Assembly (NCBI RefSeq): GCF_009826895.1
Contig: NZ_WUMV01000006.1
Span: 310,001-374,000, forward strand
DNA from: Stappia sediminis
GTDB taxonomy: Bacteria; Pseudomonadota; Alphaproteobacteria; Rhizobiales; Stappiaceae
Reading direction: 5' to 3'
DNA length: 64,000 nucleotides
In this document: piece after piece, positions 47,107-55,975 of the stretch
Position numbering within the stretch: the first letter of the stretch is position 1
Layout: every line of letters begins with the position of its first letter
Program-made: the position numbers and the translations under genes
Notes under the pieces: model-generated
The model's input: the letters and a program-made list of their open reading frames with translations, nothing else
Told to the model about the DNA's origin: nothing
Databases searched by the model: none

Positions 47107-48000
47107 TTATCCTTCGGCTGCCTGTGCATGCAGCCAACCGATTGTTGTTCTCACCGCCAGCCGATCCGCCCGCTCCTCTGCCACTATGATGCGTATTCCA
47201 GCTGGCAGTTTCAGCGCCAGGCCCTTGAATGGACTGACCAGCGCGCCTGCAGCCACCGCTTCGCGGACCAGACGGTCGCGCGCCAAAGCGATTCCAAGCC
47301 CCTGCTCGGCTGCACGAAGCACGAGATCCGAAGACGAAAAGCGCGGGCCCGCACGCACGTCGAGATCGTTCGGTCCGAATTGCGCTTTCCACATTGCCCA
47401 TGATGCGTTGGGGTCGCGGTCATGCAGGAGCTTGCCCTTCGCAAGCTTGGAAATGTCTGACGGCATGCCGAGGGCGCGCCAATATGGCGGACTCATGACC
47501 GGGTAAAGCGCATCGTCCATCAACGGAACGCCCAGTGATTTCGCCGCTTTTCCTCCCCCCATCCGGATTGCGATGTCGGCCCCTCGATCGCGGGGATCGC
47601 CAATACGTTGATCGACGATGACCGAGAGTTCTATCCAGGGGTATTCCGCTTCGAAATCGCCGAGACGCGGGAGCAACCACCGCGCGGCCAGAGAGGGCGT
47701 CGTTTCGACCGTAACGGAATTTGGCGGATGGGCTTCCCGTACGGACTGGACTGCACCCTCGATACCGGAAAACGACTTCACGAGGTCGCGTCCCAATGCC
47801 TCGCCGGCGGCGGTGAAGCGTATCAGCCGCTGCCCCTGCTTTCGTTCGATGATCGGCGTGTCGATCCAGACCTCGAGATCTCTCAAGAGCCGGCTTATTG
47901 CCGAATGCGTGACACCCAGCATACGCGCCGCCGGGCGGACGCCACCCGTTTCGTAAACGGCCGCGAAGGCACGGAGCATATTGAGCGGCAGGCTTTGCAT
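47107..48000 (-). CDS. LysR-family regulator (GcvA-like)
   Basis: A 297-residue transcription regulator. The winged helix lies at about 1-60 (LPLNMLRAFAAVYETGG, then HSAISRLLRDLEVWI), followed by a coinducer-binding domain (about 90-295). The N-terminus matches the GcvA subgroup and supports the start at ATG 48000 rather than 48027. A T-N11-A palindrome lies directly upstream. It is divergent from the GST-LysE pair and probably controls it. A weak hairpin (47095-47114) spans its stop. Confidence 0.88.
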   Translation of the reverse strand: MQSLPLNMLRAFAAVYETGGVRPAARMLGVTHSAISRLLRDLEVWIDTPIIERKQGQRLIRFTAAGEALGRDLVKSFSGIEGAVQSVREAHPPNSVTVETTPSLAARWLLPRLGDFEAEYPWIELSVIVDQRIGDPRDRGADIAIRMGGGKAAKSLGVPLMDDALYPVMSPPYWRALGMPSDISKLAKGKLLHDRDPNASWAMWKAQFGPNDLDVRAGPRFSSSDLVLRAAEQGLGIALARDRLVREAVAAGALVSPFKGLALKLPAGIRIIVAEERADRLAVRTTIGWLHAQAAEG

Positions 48001-48003
48001 AGT

Positions 48004-48020
48004 GGTCTCAAAAATAGACC
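48004..48020. promoter_or_regulatory. LysR-type operator (T-N11-A) over the regulator's own start
   Basis: GGTCT (48004-48008) and AGACC (48016-48020) form an inverted repeat; T48006 and A48018 are 11 bases apart, as in LysR boxes. It abuts the LysR ATG and lies 75 bases before the divergent GST gene. Confidence 0.5.
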
Positions 48021-48095
48021 AAGACATTCCATCTTTGAACCACCATTACTTCTGATTGCCGCTAATCTCCATTCAGTTGAACGGAGGGCGGCGCC

Positions 48096-49118
48096 ATGGG
48101 ACTGGTTGTCAATGGGCAATGGCATGATGATGACGGCTGGTCATCCGGCTCCGGTGAATTCGAGCGGGCCGGAAGCACGGCGGATAATGTGCTTTCGGAA
48201 TTCGTCAAATCGGAAATCGCCGGCGGAACGGGCCGCTTTGTGCTCATCGCATCGCTCAGTTGCCCGTGGTCGCATGGCGTGCTTATCGCGCGCGCCCTCA
48301 AGGGGCTGGAGACAAGGCTTCCACTCCAGATTGCCTGCGGCCCGCGCATCCAGGGCTACGCATTGGACCGATCCGGTCCATTGGCTTTCTCCGGGGCATA
48401 CGAAAGGCGGCATGTCCACGAGCTCTATGCACAAAGCGATCCTTGTTATACGGGCCGCGCAACGGTCCCCATTTTATGGGACCGGCAGGACAACCGGATC
48501 GTAAGTAACGATTCCGCCAAAATCATGCGTGGGCTCGACGATGTGCCAAAAGCCGGGGCCGTCATTCTTGCTCCCAAATTTCTGCAGCACGATATCGATG
48601 ACTTGAACGCCTTCCTTTACGCCCGGCTTTCGAACGCTGTATACCGCGCGGGCCTCGCGCGAAGTCAGGTCGCTTACGACGAAGCGGTCGCCTCCGTGTT
48701 CGAGACTCTGGAGCACCTCGAAGAGCGACTTGGTAAGCGCCGCTTTCTCCTCGGATCGGCCGTAACGGAATCCGACTGGCGCCTGTTCACTACACTCGTT
48801 CGGTTCGACGCCGTCTACGCCACGCATTTCAGGTGCACTCGCAAGCGTTTGGTCGATTTTCCCAACCTTTGGGCTTATGCGCGGGATCTGTACCAATGGG
48901 AGGGAATTGCGGAAACCGTTGATTTTCCGGAAATTCTGGCGGGCTATTACCTCAACGACGGCGATAACAATCCCCATCGCATTATAGCTGAAAGGCCCGA
49001 TGCCGCTTGGCACGCGCCCCATGATCGCGACCGCCTCGGTTCACGTCAGGTCTATGCCCGGCAGGATAACGATAATTTTGCTGCGGTGACGCGGCCTTTT
49101 CCGCCGAAAGCCAGCTGA
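48096..49118 (+). CDS. Glutathionyl-hydroquinone reductase-like GST
   Basis: A 340-residue Xi-class glutathione transferase. The catalytic segment is LSCPWSHG (about 54-61), with the nucleophilic cysteine. The thioredoxin-like domain carries ATVPILWDRQDNRIVSNDSA (about 122-141), and the helical domain follows from about 165. Such enzymes reduce glutathionyl-hydroquinones. GGAGG precedes the ATG. The lysE-type gene begins three bases past its stop, so the two form an operon divergent from the LysR gene. Confidence 0.85.
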   Translation: MGLVVNGQWHDDDGWSSGSGEFERAGSTADNVLSEFVKSEIAGGTGRFVLIASLSCPWSHGVLIARALKGLETRLPLQIACGPRIQGYALDRSGPLAFSGAYERRHVHELYAQSDPCYTGRATVPILWDRQDNRIVSNDSAKIMRGLDDVPKAGAVILAPKFLQHDIDDLNAFLYARLSNAVYRAGLARSQVAYDEAVASVFETLEHLEERLGKRRFLLGSAVTESDWRLFTTLVRFDAVYATHFRCTRKRLVDFPNLWAYARDLYQWEGIAETVDFPEILAGYYLNDGDNNPHRIIAERPDAAWHAPHDRDRLGSRQVYARQDNDNFAAVTRPFPPKAS

Positions 49119-49120
49119 AA

Positions 49121-49723
49121 ATGGAAATGACGTTCTACGCCATCGTCGGCCTGATGACCGTCTCGTTCATCACCCCTGGCCCCAACAACTTTATCATTCT
49201 AAATGTCGCCGCGCGTTCCGGCCCGATGGCGACCGTCCCTCTCGTCTTTGTTGTAGTTCTCGGCTGGTTGTCGTTGTTTGGCTTCGCCTGGTTCGGCGTT
49301 TCCCGAGTTCTGCTGGAAACGCCTTTTCTAAACCGTGCCGTCCTGCTGGCCGGATCGTCATATCTCGGTTTTCACAGCATCAATCTGCTGTTTCGGGACA
49401 ATGGCCGATATGACAAGCGCTCCGAAAAAAGCTCATTTACCGAAACAGCGGCCGGTTTGGCCCTCTTTCAGTTCCTAAATCCGAAAGGCTGGGTTCTCGC
49501 GGTAACTGTTGCCGCATCAGCACCCAACGACGGGGCACTTGCGCTTCTGCTTGCTTTGACGGCGGCGTGGATTTCGGCCGCAAGCCTGCTTGCATGGTCT
49601 GTCGCCGGCGCCTCACTGAATGTCTGGCTAAAAGGGCGCCGCAGCCGCCGAGCCTTCGATATCGTCATGGGGCTAAGTCTTGCCGGTTGCTGCGTCTCAA
49701 TCGTTGCTCATCAATGGCCTTGA
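49121..49723 (+). CDS. LysE/RhtB-family exporter
   Basis: A 200-residue inner membrane protein with about six helices. The family start ITPGPNNFIILNVAARSG is seen at about 18-35, and FLNPKGWVLAVTVAA at about 118-132. The family exports amino acids and related solutes, but substrates vary. It is cotranscribed with the GST gene and probably under the divergent LysR regulator. Confidence 0.85.
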   Translation: MEMTFYAIVGLMTVSFITPGPNNFIILNVAARSGPMATVPLVFVVVLGWLSLFGFAWFGVSRVLLETPFLNRAVLLAGSSYLGFHSINLLFRDNGRYDKRSEKSSFTETAAGLALFQFLNPKGWVLAVTVAASAPNDGALALLLALTAAWISAASLLAWSVAGASLNVWLKGRRSRRAFDIVMGLSLAGCCVSIVAHQWP

Positions 49724-49754
49724 TCCCTCTTCGCCGGATCGCCCAAGGCAAGGG

Positions 49755-50714
49755 TCATTCGGGCCGCTTTCTGACGAACTTCTGCTCGATGACTTCCATG
49801 CCCCACTGGTCGCCGCTGTATTCTTCCGCCAGTTCGAAGCCGAACGCCTCGTAAAGCGCGCGCGCGGTATCCAGCCCCTTCAGCGTCCAAAGATGCGTCT
49901 CGGCAAAACCTTGCGCGTCGCAATGTTCCATCGCGCGGCGCATGAGTTCCTTGCCAAGGCCCCTTCCGCGCAAACGCGGATCCAGGAAGAACCAGCGCAA
50001 ATGTCCCCGGTTGTCGCCGAGGTCTTCTCCATCGATGGCGATCGTGCCGCGCAGTTCGCCACCCTCTTCCACGTACCAGATTTCGTTGGCGGGGTTTTCG
50101 ATGCGCGGTCCGAATTCTGCCACGCCTCGCGCCACGATCGACTCGAACATGACGCCGAAGCCTCTTTCGCGCGCGTAATAGCTGCCGTGCATTTGCGCGA
50201 TCCAGCCGACGATGCCGGGCCTGTATCCGGCCTTGACCTCGGTTACAGCTCCGTCAATTGATTGACCAGAGTTCGAACGCCCCGCCAAAAGGGCGCTGGA
50301 ATACAACTCCAGTCCGTCGACCACGCAATCTTTCTGGCTGCCATCAAGTGTGGCGAGTGCTGCCGCCACGCGTGTCTCCGCCCAGCGCGATATGCCGCCA
50401 AGGACGCGATTGCCCTCCGCCGTCAGCCTCAGGTCCTTGCTCCGCGCGTCGGTGTCGGATCGCAACTCCTCCACGATCCCGCGCTCGACGAGCATCCTCA
50501 AAAGCCGGCTGACGGTGGATTTCTCCAGCAGAAGCGTGTTGCAAAGGTCCCGGGCGCTCATCTTTCCGCGCTCGCCGATCTCGATGATCGCGTGAATGGC
50601 GGAGGCGGAATACTCCGTACCTGCAAGCGTCTTCTGCATGAAACCCAATTCACGCACGAGCTTGCGGGATGCCGCTCTTATTCTCGAAACGCGAGGGTCT
50701 GCGTGAATGTTCAT
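49755..50714 (-). CDS. MarR-family regulator fused to GNAT acetyltransferase
   Basis: A 319-residue fusion. Residues about 10-140 are a MarR winged helix (ARDLCNTLLLEKSTVSRLLR, then DARSKDLRLTAEG). Residues about 160-319 are a GNAT domain with the acetyl-CoA loop DPRLRGRGLGKELM. The start is ATG 50714 (MNIHADPRV) with GGTGGG three bases upstream; the ATG at 50726 lies inside the palindromic operator. It probably represses its own gene. The substrate of the acetyltransferase is unknown. Confidence 0.88.
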   Translation of the reverse strand: MNIHADPRVSRIRAASRKLVRELGFMQKTLAGTEYSASAIHAIIEIGERGKMSARDLCNTLLLEKSTVSRLLRMLVERGIVEELRSDTDARSKDLRLTAEGNRVLGGISRWAETRVAAALATLDGSQKDCVVDGLELYSSALLAGRSNSGQSIDGAVTEVKAGYRPGIVGWIAQMHGSYYARERGFGVMFESIVARGVAEFGPRIENPANEIWYVEEGGELRGTIAIDGEDLGDNRGHLRWFFLDPRLRGRGLGKELMRRAMEHCDAQGFAETHLWTLKGLDTARALYEAFGFELAEEYSGDQWGMEVIEQKFVRKRPE

Positions 50715-50720
50715 CGTCCC

Positions 50721-50753
50721 ACCCATATAGTTGTATTATACAACTATATGGGT
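50721..50753. promoter_or_regulatory. 33-base near-perfect palindrome, operator of the MarR-GNAT gene
   Basis: ACCCATATAGTTGTAT (50721-50736) and its exact reverse complement (50738-50753) flank one T. It ends six bases before the MarR-GNAT ATG, covering the expected -10 or ribosome site. MarR proteins commonly bind AT-rich palindromes of this kind over their own promoters. Confidence 0.8.
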
Positions 50754-50820
50754 TCAGTCCGCACTGATCAAGCGCCCCTCGCCACCGCCCGGCCGCAGCG
50801 GCGAGGTCGCCGATCCGGTC

Positions 50821-51681
50821 CTACTTCACCGGATCGAAGCTTGCCGGCGCGGGGATATCCTCGGGCACGAAGAAATCCGGCGTCAGCTTCTTCGTCGGGT
50901 CGACGCGGTACTTGTCGAAGTCGCTCACGCCGCGCGAAGCGAGGAAGGTGTCGTCGATGAGGAAATTGCCGGTAAACTCCTTCGCCGGCGATGTGAAGAT
51001 CTCATGAGCCGCATCGGCGAGGATCGCCGGGGTCCGGCTTGCAAGGATCATCTCGTCGCCGCCGATGAGATTCTTGACCGCCGCCGTCGCGATCGTCGTT
51101 CGCGGCCAAAGCGCGTTGACGGCAATCCCCTTGGATCGCAACTCGCCGGCCATTCCAAGCACGACGAGGCTCATGCCGAATTTGGCGATGGCATAGGGGG
51201 TGAAGGGCGCGAACCACTTTTCCTGCATGTCGAGCGGGGGCGACAGCATCAGGATATGCGGGTTCTCAGCCTTGGCCAGATGAGGCGCGGCATATTTGGA
51301 GCACATCAGCGTGCCGCGCGTGTTGATCTGGTGCATGAGATCGAAGCGCTTCATGTCGGTCTGCGCGACTGGCGTAAGCTGGATGGCGGAAGCGTTGTTG
51401 ACCAGGATATCGAGCCCGCCGAAATGCTCCGCCGCACGGTCGATAGACGTCTTCACGCTTTCCTCGTCGCGCACGTCGACGACGAGCGGCAGCGCCCTGC
51501 CCCCGGCAGCTTCGATTTCCTCTGCAGCGGTATAGATCGTGCCTTCAAGTTTCGGATGCGGCTCCGCCGTTTTCGCGGCAATAGCGATATTCGCGCCGTC
51601 CCGTGCGGCCCTGAGCGCGATTTCCTTGCCGATCCCGCGCGAGGCGCCGGTAATGAAGAGCGTTTTGCCCTCAAGCGACAT
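50821..51681 (-). CDS. Short-chain dehydrogenase/reductase (HSDL2-like)
   Basis: A 286-residue NAD(P)-dependent oxidoreductase. The Rossmann motif is ITGASRGIG (about 10-18), NNAS lies near 98, and the catalytic serine, tyrosine and lysine lie in LSPPLDMQ (serine position) and YAIAKFG. The C-terminal extension with SRGVSDFDKYRVDP resembles the HSDL2 subgroup, thought to act on fatty-acyl substrates. ATG 51681 has GGGAG upstream; ATG 51705, which overlaps the upstream stop, is the alternative. It is the third gene of the operon. Confidence 0.85.
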   Translation of the reverse strand: MSLEGKTLFITGASRGIGKEIALRAARDGANIAIAAKTAEPHPKLEGTIYTAAEEIEAAGGRALPLVVDVRDEESVKTSIDRAAEHFGGLDILVNNASAIQLTPVAQTDMKRFDLMHQINTRGTLMCSKYAAPHLAKAENPHILMLSPPLDMQEKWFAPFTPYAIAKFGMSLVVLGMAGELRSKGIAVNALWPRTTIATAAVKNLIGGDEMILASRTPAILADAAHEIFTSPAKEFTGNFLIDDTFLASRGVSDFDKYRVDPTKKLTPDFFVPEDIPAPASFDPVK

Positions 51682-51704
51682 GGTGGTTTCTCCCTTTTGC
51701 GGCA

Positions 51705-52451
51705 TCAGCGCTTGGATTTGGCCATGAAGGCGTTAAAGGCCGCGAAGGCTTCCTTCGACGTCAGGCGTTCGGCGAAGGTCCGGATTTCCTTTTCGATCCG
51801 CTCCTTCAGCTCCGCCCGGTCTCCGATCAGAAGGTCGCGCGAAAGCCTCATGGCTTCGACGGGTTTTTCCGCGATCGCCGCTGCCGTGGCGAGCGTACGC
51901 GCCTTCAGTTCGTCCTCGCCGACGATGTGGTTGACGATACCGGCTTCCCTTGCGCGTTCCGCATCGAAGCCCTGCCCGAGGCAAAGCAGCTCGAACGCGC
52001 GGGCGTGACCCATCAGGCGAGGTCCGAGCAGGCTGGAGCCAGCTTCCGGCACGAGACCAAGATCGATGAACGGTGTCTTGAACAGCGAACGCGCGCTCGC
52101 AAGCACCATGTCGCAATGGAAAAGCAGCGTCGTGCCGACGCCGATCGCCAACCCGTCCACACCGGCCACCAGCGGCTTCTCGTTGTTGCCGAGCGCACGC
52201 AGAAAACGCACCACGGGCGCGCCTTCCATGTTGCCGCCGGCTGCGGACTTCAGGAAGTCGCCGATGTCGTTGCCTGCTGTGAACACCTCGGGTTGGCCGA
52301 GGATAGCGTTGACGCGGATATTGTCGTCCTTGTTCGACGCTTCAATCGCTTCGGCCATCGCCGAATACATCTCGCCCGTCAGCGCGTTCTTCTTCTCCGG
52401 CCGGTCCATGGTCAGGATCTGGACCGCGCCGTCTCGTTCAATACGGATCAT
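51705..52451 (-). CDS. Enoyl-CoA hydratase/isomerase family protein
   Basis: A 248-residue crotonase-fold protein. The oxyanion-hole segments are FTAGNDIGDF (about 56-65) and GLAIGVGTTLLFHCDM (about 99-114). The position of the second glutamate is kept in LVPEAGSSLLG, but the first falls as threonine, so isomerase-type chemistry is more likely than classical hydration. It lies between the acyl-CoA dehydrogenase and the SDR gene and overlaps the longer SDR start by one base. Confidence 0.85.
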   Translation of the reverse strand: MIRIERDGAVQILTMDRPEKKNALTGEMYSAMAEAIEASNKDDNIRVNAILGQPEVFTAGNDIGDFLKSAAGGNMEGAPVVRFLRALGNNEKPLVAGVDGLAIGVGTTLLFHCDMVLASARSLFKTPFIDLGLVPEAGSSLLGPRLMGHARAFELLCLGQGFDAERAREAGIVNHIVGEDELKARTLATAAAIAEKPVEAMRLSRDLLIGDRAELKERIEKEIRTFAERLTSKEAFAAFNAFMAKSKR

Positions 52452-52478
52452 TCAAAAAGACCTTCCGAATTCCGGTTT

Positions 52479-54257
52479 TCAAGAAGCCAGGGCTTCCGCG
52501 TCATATCCAAGCACTGCATCGGCGGCCGCCAGGATGTCCGCCTTGAGCCCGCCCGTCTGCCCGAGCTGGCTTTGCGCGAAATAGCGCGCAAGCTGCACGC
52601 GCTTTTTGTCGGCCGGCGTATCGGCTGCCGAAGCGACGGCGCCCTTGATCAGCAGCGCGCCGCCGAGCGTCACACCGGCAAGCCTCAGGTAGGGTGTTGC
52701 GCCGGAGAGCGCTTCTCCCATCCGCCCATCCGCCATTGCCGCGAGCAGCCACTCGCTTGCCTCCTCCAGATCGCCGACTGCCGTATCGAGCCTGTCGGCC
52801 ATCGCCGTGAACCCTTCGCGGTTGGAGGCACGGGCACTGCCGGAGATTTCGCGAAGTTCTGAAATAAAGCCGCGAATATGCTCACCGCCCGAAAGCGGCA
52901 GCTTGCGGGTCACGAGGTCGATCGCCTGAATGCCGTTGGTGCCTTCGTAGATCGGCGCGATGCGGGCATCGCGCAAAAGGCGGGCTGCTCCCGTTTCCTC
53001 AATGTAGCCCATGCCGCCGTGCACCTGCACGCCAAGCGAGGTGACCTCCACGCCGATATCGGTCGAAAGCGCCTTGGCGATCGGCGTCAGCAGGCCCGCG
53101 CGCTCGCTCCAATGCCTCTTCGCGGCATCGTCTTCGGCAAGCTGCGACATGTCGATCGCATGGGCGTTCGAATAGCAGATCGCGCGCGCGACCTGCGTAT
53201 AGGCCTGCATGGAAAGCAGCGAGCGCTTGATATCGGGGTGCATGGCGATCGGGCTCATGCCTTCGGATGTATCGCCGGCGGCGCGCCCCTGTTTGCGTTC
53301 CAGCGCATAGGCCAGCGCCTCCTGGCTCGCGCGTTCGCCGACGCCAACGCCCTGGATGCCGACGGCAAGGCGAGCGTTGTTCATCATCGTGAACATACAG
53401 GCAAGACCACGGTTTTCCTCGCCGATCAGCCAGCCGATAGCGCCGTCCTTGTCGCCGAAGGCCATGGTGCAGGTGGGCGAGCCGTGAATGCCGAGCTTGT
53501 GTTCCACACCGGCGCAGCGCACGTCGTTGCGCTTGCCAAGGCTCCCGTCGTCATTGACGAGGAACTTCGGTACGAGGAAGAGCGAAATACCCCTGGTGCC
53601 GGCGGGCGCATCCGGCAGGCGCGCGAGCACCAGATGCACGATATTGTCGGTGAAATCATGCTCGCCGTAAGTAATGAAGATCTTCTGGCCGAATATGCGG
53701 TAGGTCCCGTCGTCCGCCCGTTCGGCGCGCGCGCGAAGGGCATTGAGGTCGGAGCCTGCCTGCGGCTCCGTCAGGTTCATCGTGCCCATCCATTCGCCGG
53801 AAACGAGCTTCGGCAGGTATTTTTCCTGCAGCTCGGGGCTTGCGTGCTTTTGCAGCGCTTCTATCGCGCCGATCGTCAGCGTCGGGCCGATGGCGAACGC
53901 CATGGATCCCGAATTCCATAATTCCAATGCGGCGGCATGCAGCATCGTCGGCAGGCCCTGCCCGCCGAATTCAGGATCGCCGGTCAGAGAGTTCCAACCG
54001 CCCTCGCACCATTTCGCGTAAGCTTCCTTCCAGCCCGGCGGCGTCGTCACCTCGCCGTCCTTCAGCGGCGTGCCGTGCCGGTCGCCGATCTCGTTCAGCG
54101 GCGCGATTTCTTCCGTGGCGAAGCGCCCTGCTTCCTCGATGATCGCGTCGACCAAATCTTCCGAAAGCTCGGCATGACGGGGTGCTGCCAGAACGTCGGC
54201 AAGCCCGGATACGGATTTCAGCGTAAACAGGATGTCGCCAACCGGTGCACGATACAT
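52479..54257 (-). CDS. Acyl-CoA dehydrogenase with C-terminal domain (DmdC-like)
   Basis: A 592-residue FAD enzyme. The N-terminal MYRAPVGDILFTLKSV and overall length match the long DmdC-type acyl-CoA dehydrogenases. The FAD segment MNLTEPQAGSDL (about 160) and KIFITYGEHD are seen, with YIEETGAARLLRDARI and IYEGTNGIQAIDL near the catalytic region. DmdC acts on methylmercaptopropionyl-CoA, but many members use other acyl-CoAs. Start ATG 54257 has GGGGAG upstream. The frame further upstream is not part of the protein. It heads a three-gene operon. Confidence 0.9.
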   Translation of the reverse strand: MYRAPVGDILFTLKSVSGLADVLAAPRHAELSEDLVDAIIEEAGRFATEEIAPLNEIGDRHGTPLKDGEVTTPPGWKEAYAKWCEGGWNSLTGDPEFGGQGLPTMLHAAALELWNSGSMAFAIGPTLTIGAIEALQKHASPELQEKYLPKLVSGEWMGTMNLTEPQAGSDLNALRARAERADDGTYRIFGQKIFITYGEHDFTDNIVHLVLARLPDAPAGTRGISLFLVPKFLVNDDGSLGKRNDVRCAGVEHKLGIHGSPTCTMAFGDKDGAIGWLIGEENRGLACMFTMMNNARLAVGIQGVGVGERASQEALAYALERKQGRAAGDTSEGMSPIAMHPDIKRSLLSMQAYTQVARAICYSNAHAIDMSQLAEDDAAKRHWSERAGLLTPIAKALSTDIGVEVTSLGVQVHGGMGYIEETGAARLLRDARIAPIYEGTNGIQAIDLVTRKLPLSGGEHIRGFISELREISGSARASNREGFTAMADRLDTAVGDLEEASEWLLAAMADGRMGEALSGATPYLRLAGVTLGGALLIKGAVASAADTPADKKRVQLARYFAQSQLGQTGGLKADILAAADAVLGYDAEALAS

Positions 54258-54444
54258 GTTGCGTTTCTCCCCTGACACGTTCAATGCGCCGTTTTTCTTG
54301 ACGAAGCGCCTCGCTGCCCGCATTACCCGACATCGGGTCCGCTCGCGGGCCGGACGGACATTATCGCAGTTGACGTTAACGTCAACCATATTCACGACGC
54401 TGTCCCTCCCCCATTGGGCGAGGGGCGATACCATCGGACAGGCG

Positions 54445-55440
54445 ATGATACGCTGGATCGCAAACCCTGACGTTAGGGAATTAAGCGAAGCGCCGGAGTT
54501 TGCCGCCGCCGTCTCGGCGATCCGTTCCGGCCAGCTTGTCGCCATCCCGACGGAAACCGTCTACGGCCTCGGCGCCGATGCCACGAACCCGCAAGCCTGT
54601 GCGGGCATTTACGCCGCAAAGGGCCGGCCGAGCTTCAATCCCCTGATCGCTCACGTCCCGTCTCTGGCGGAGGCTGAAAGCCATGGCGTATTCGATGCGC
54701 GGGCACGAAGGCTGGCCGAAGTTTTCTGGCCCGGCCCGCTCACGCTCGTCGTTCCGAAACGTCCCGAAAGTCCGGTATCGGACCTCGCGACCGCCGGACT
54801 GGACACGATTGCGTTACGCGTCCCGGCGGCCAGGATCATGCGCGACCTCGCCCGGGCGGCGGGCCGGCCCATCGCCGCCCCCAGCGCCAACCGTTCGGGG
54901 CGCATCAGCGCCACGACGGCGGACGATGTCATTGAAGATCTCGGCGAGCATCTCGCCGTCGTCATCGACACAGGCCCCACGCCCGTCGGCGTGGAATCGA
55001 CAATCGTTGCGCTCGCCGGTGACAGGCCCTTGCTCCTTCGTCCCGGCGGGCTGTCGCGTGAGAAAATCGAAGCCGTCCTCGGCGAGCCGCTCTTGCGCGC
55101 CGGCTCGAACGACGAAACACCGGCTGCCCCCGGCATGCTGACTTCGCACTACGCGCCGGATGCGCGGCTCAGGCTTCACGCGAAGAACGTCGGACCGGGA
55201 GAAGCGTTGCTGGCGTTCGGCCTGCCCCTTCCTCCGGGGTACGAAAAGGCGGCGGCGATCGAGAACCTGAGCGAGACGGGAGACCTGAAGGAAGCCGCCG
55301 CGCGCCTTTTCACCGCGTTGAGAAAACTGGATGCAAGCGGCGCATCGACGATCTGCGCGATGCCGGTACCGAATGAAGGACTTGGCGAAGCCATCAACGA
55401 CCGTCTTGCCCGCGCCGCCGCTCCGCGAGCGTCCGAATAA
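54445..55440 (+). CDS. L-threonylcarbamoyladenylate synthase (Sua5/TsaC)
   Basis: A 331-residue enzyme that makes threonylcarbamoyl-AMP for the t6A modification of tRNA. The YrdC domain (about 15-210) has PTETVYGLGADA, KGRPSFNPLIAHV, and SANRSGRISAT. The Sua5 C-terminal domain follows a linker with APGMLTSHYAPD. The two-domain form fits Sua5. Start ATG 54445 matches the family; the longer frame from 54232 overlaps the divergent acyl-CoA dehydrogenase. Confidence 0.92.
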   Translation: MIRWIANPDVRELSEAPEFAAAVSAIRSGQLVAIPTETVYGLGADATNPQACAGIYAAKGRPSFNPLIAHVPSLAEAESHGVFDARARRLAEVFWPGPLTLVVPKRPESPVSDLATAGLDTIALRVPAARIMRDLARAAGRPIAAPSANRSGRISATTADDVIEDLGEHLAVVIDTGPTPVGVESTIVALAGDRPLLLRPGGLSREKIEAVLGEPLLRAGSNDETPAAPGMLTSHYAPDARLRLHAKNVGPGEALLAFGLPLPPGYEKAAAIENLSETGDLKEAAARLFTALRKLDASGASTICAMPVPNEGLGEAINDRLARAAAPRASE

Positions 55441-55756
55441 CGGGAAAACCTCAACCTACCTCTGCGGCATCGATAAAAGTGCTTAGGTGCACAACCAAAA
55501 CTGTGACCATTTTGCCGCAGCATTTTCCTATCCACAGCACTCGCTTTCGACGTTTGAAGGGGTTGACGCCGTAGGGCTCAAAAAAGGCTGTTCCAGTAAC
55601 TTTCAGATTCTCAACAACTTTTGCCATGCTGCACTGCGGAGTGACCTCAGTTGAGGCGGAATTTTTCTGACGAATATTACAGTTCGAAACGATCGTTGTC
55701 TTAAGTCTACATGATATTCGCTTCGCATATGCGAACGAATCATCTAGTATTTAACT
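55441..55756. other. Non-coding stretch upstream of the candidate small RNA
   Basis: This 316-base stretch is more AT-rich than its surroundings and holds no convincing frame. A 14-base perfect palindrome, TTCGCATATGCGAA, lies at 55722-55735. Its first six bases could serve as a -35 box for TAGTAT at 55745-55750, spacing 17. Confidence 0.4.
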
Positions 55757-55852
55757 CGTAAACCTTGGTGATGCAGCGGACCTCCCCACGAGCCTGGTGG
55801 CTCGCAACTCTTCCCGGAGCAGGCTCCTCCAGCCTGCTCCGTTTCTTCTTTC
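55757..55852 (+). ncRNA. Candidate small RNA with anti-Shine-Dalgarno loop (suhB/alpha-r14-like)
   Basis: The 3' end is a strong intrinsic terminator: GGAGCAGGCT (55816-55825) pairs with AGCCTGCTCC (55831-55840), followed by GTTTCTTCTTTC. The five-base loop is exactly CCTCC. A second hairpin, CGAGCC-TGGT-GGCTCG, lies at 55789-55804, with a single-stranded CCTCCCC just before it. CU-rich loops that pair with ribosome sites mark several alphaproteobacterial small RNA families. The likeness to the suhB/alpha-r14 class is from memory; the 5' end is a guess from weak promoter boxes. Confidence 0.6.
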
Positions 55853-55975
55853 AGCACCTCCCCCGACATCGGAATTCGACCAACGTCCAAGCGGCGATTG
55901 AGGTGGCGCATTGACTTGGCCGCTTGCGCCCGCTCACATGGGTGCAACACTCATGCGGGCAAATGGACAACACCC

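Noticed and set aside
50821-54257. Acyl-CoA dehydrogenase operon as a DMSP demethylation pathway
   Set aside because: The dehydrogenase is DmdC-like but there is no DmdA or clear DmdB/DmdD neighbour; general acyl-CoA breakdown is safer.
55528-55536. Single DnaA-box-like sequence CTATCCACA
   Set aside because: One near-match, with another near 29783, is expected by chance and there is no cluster or origin signature.
55744-55950. 68-residue minus-strand frame
   Set aside because: It is antisense to the candidate small RNA and terminator and has no conserved feature.
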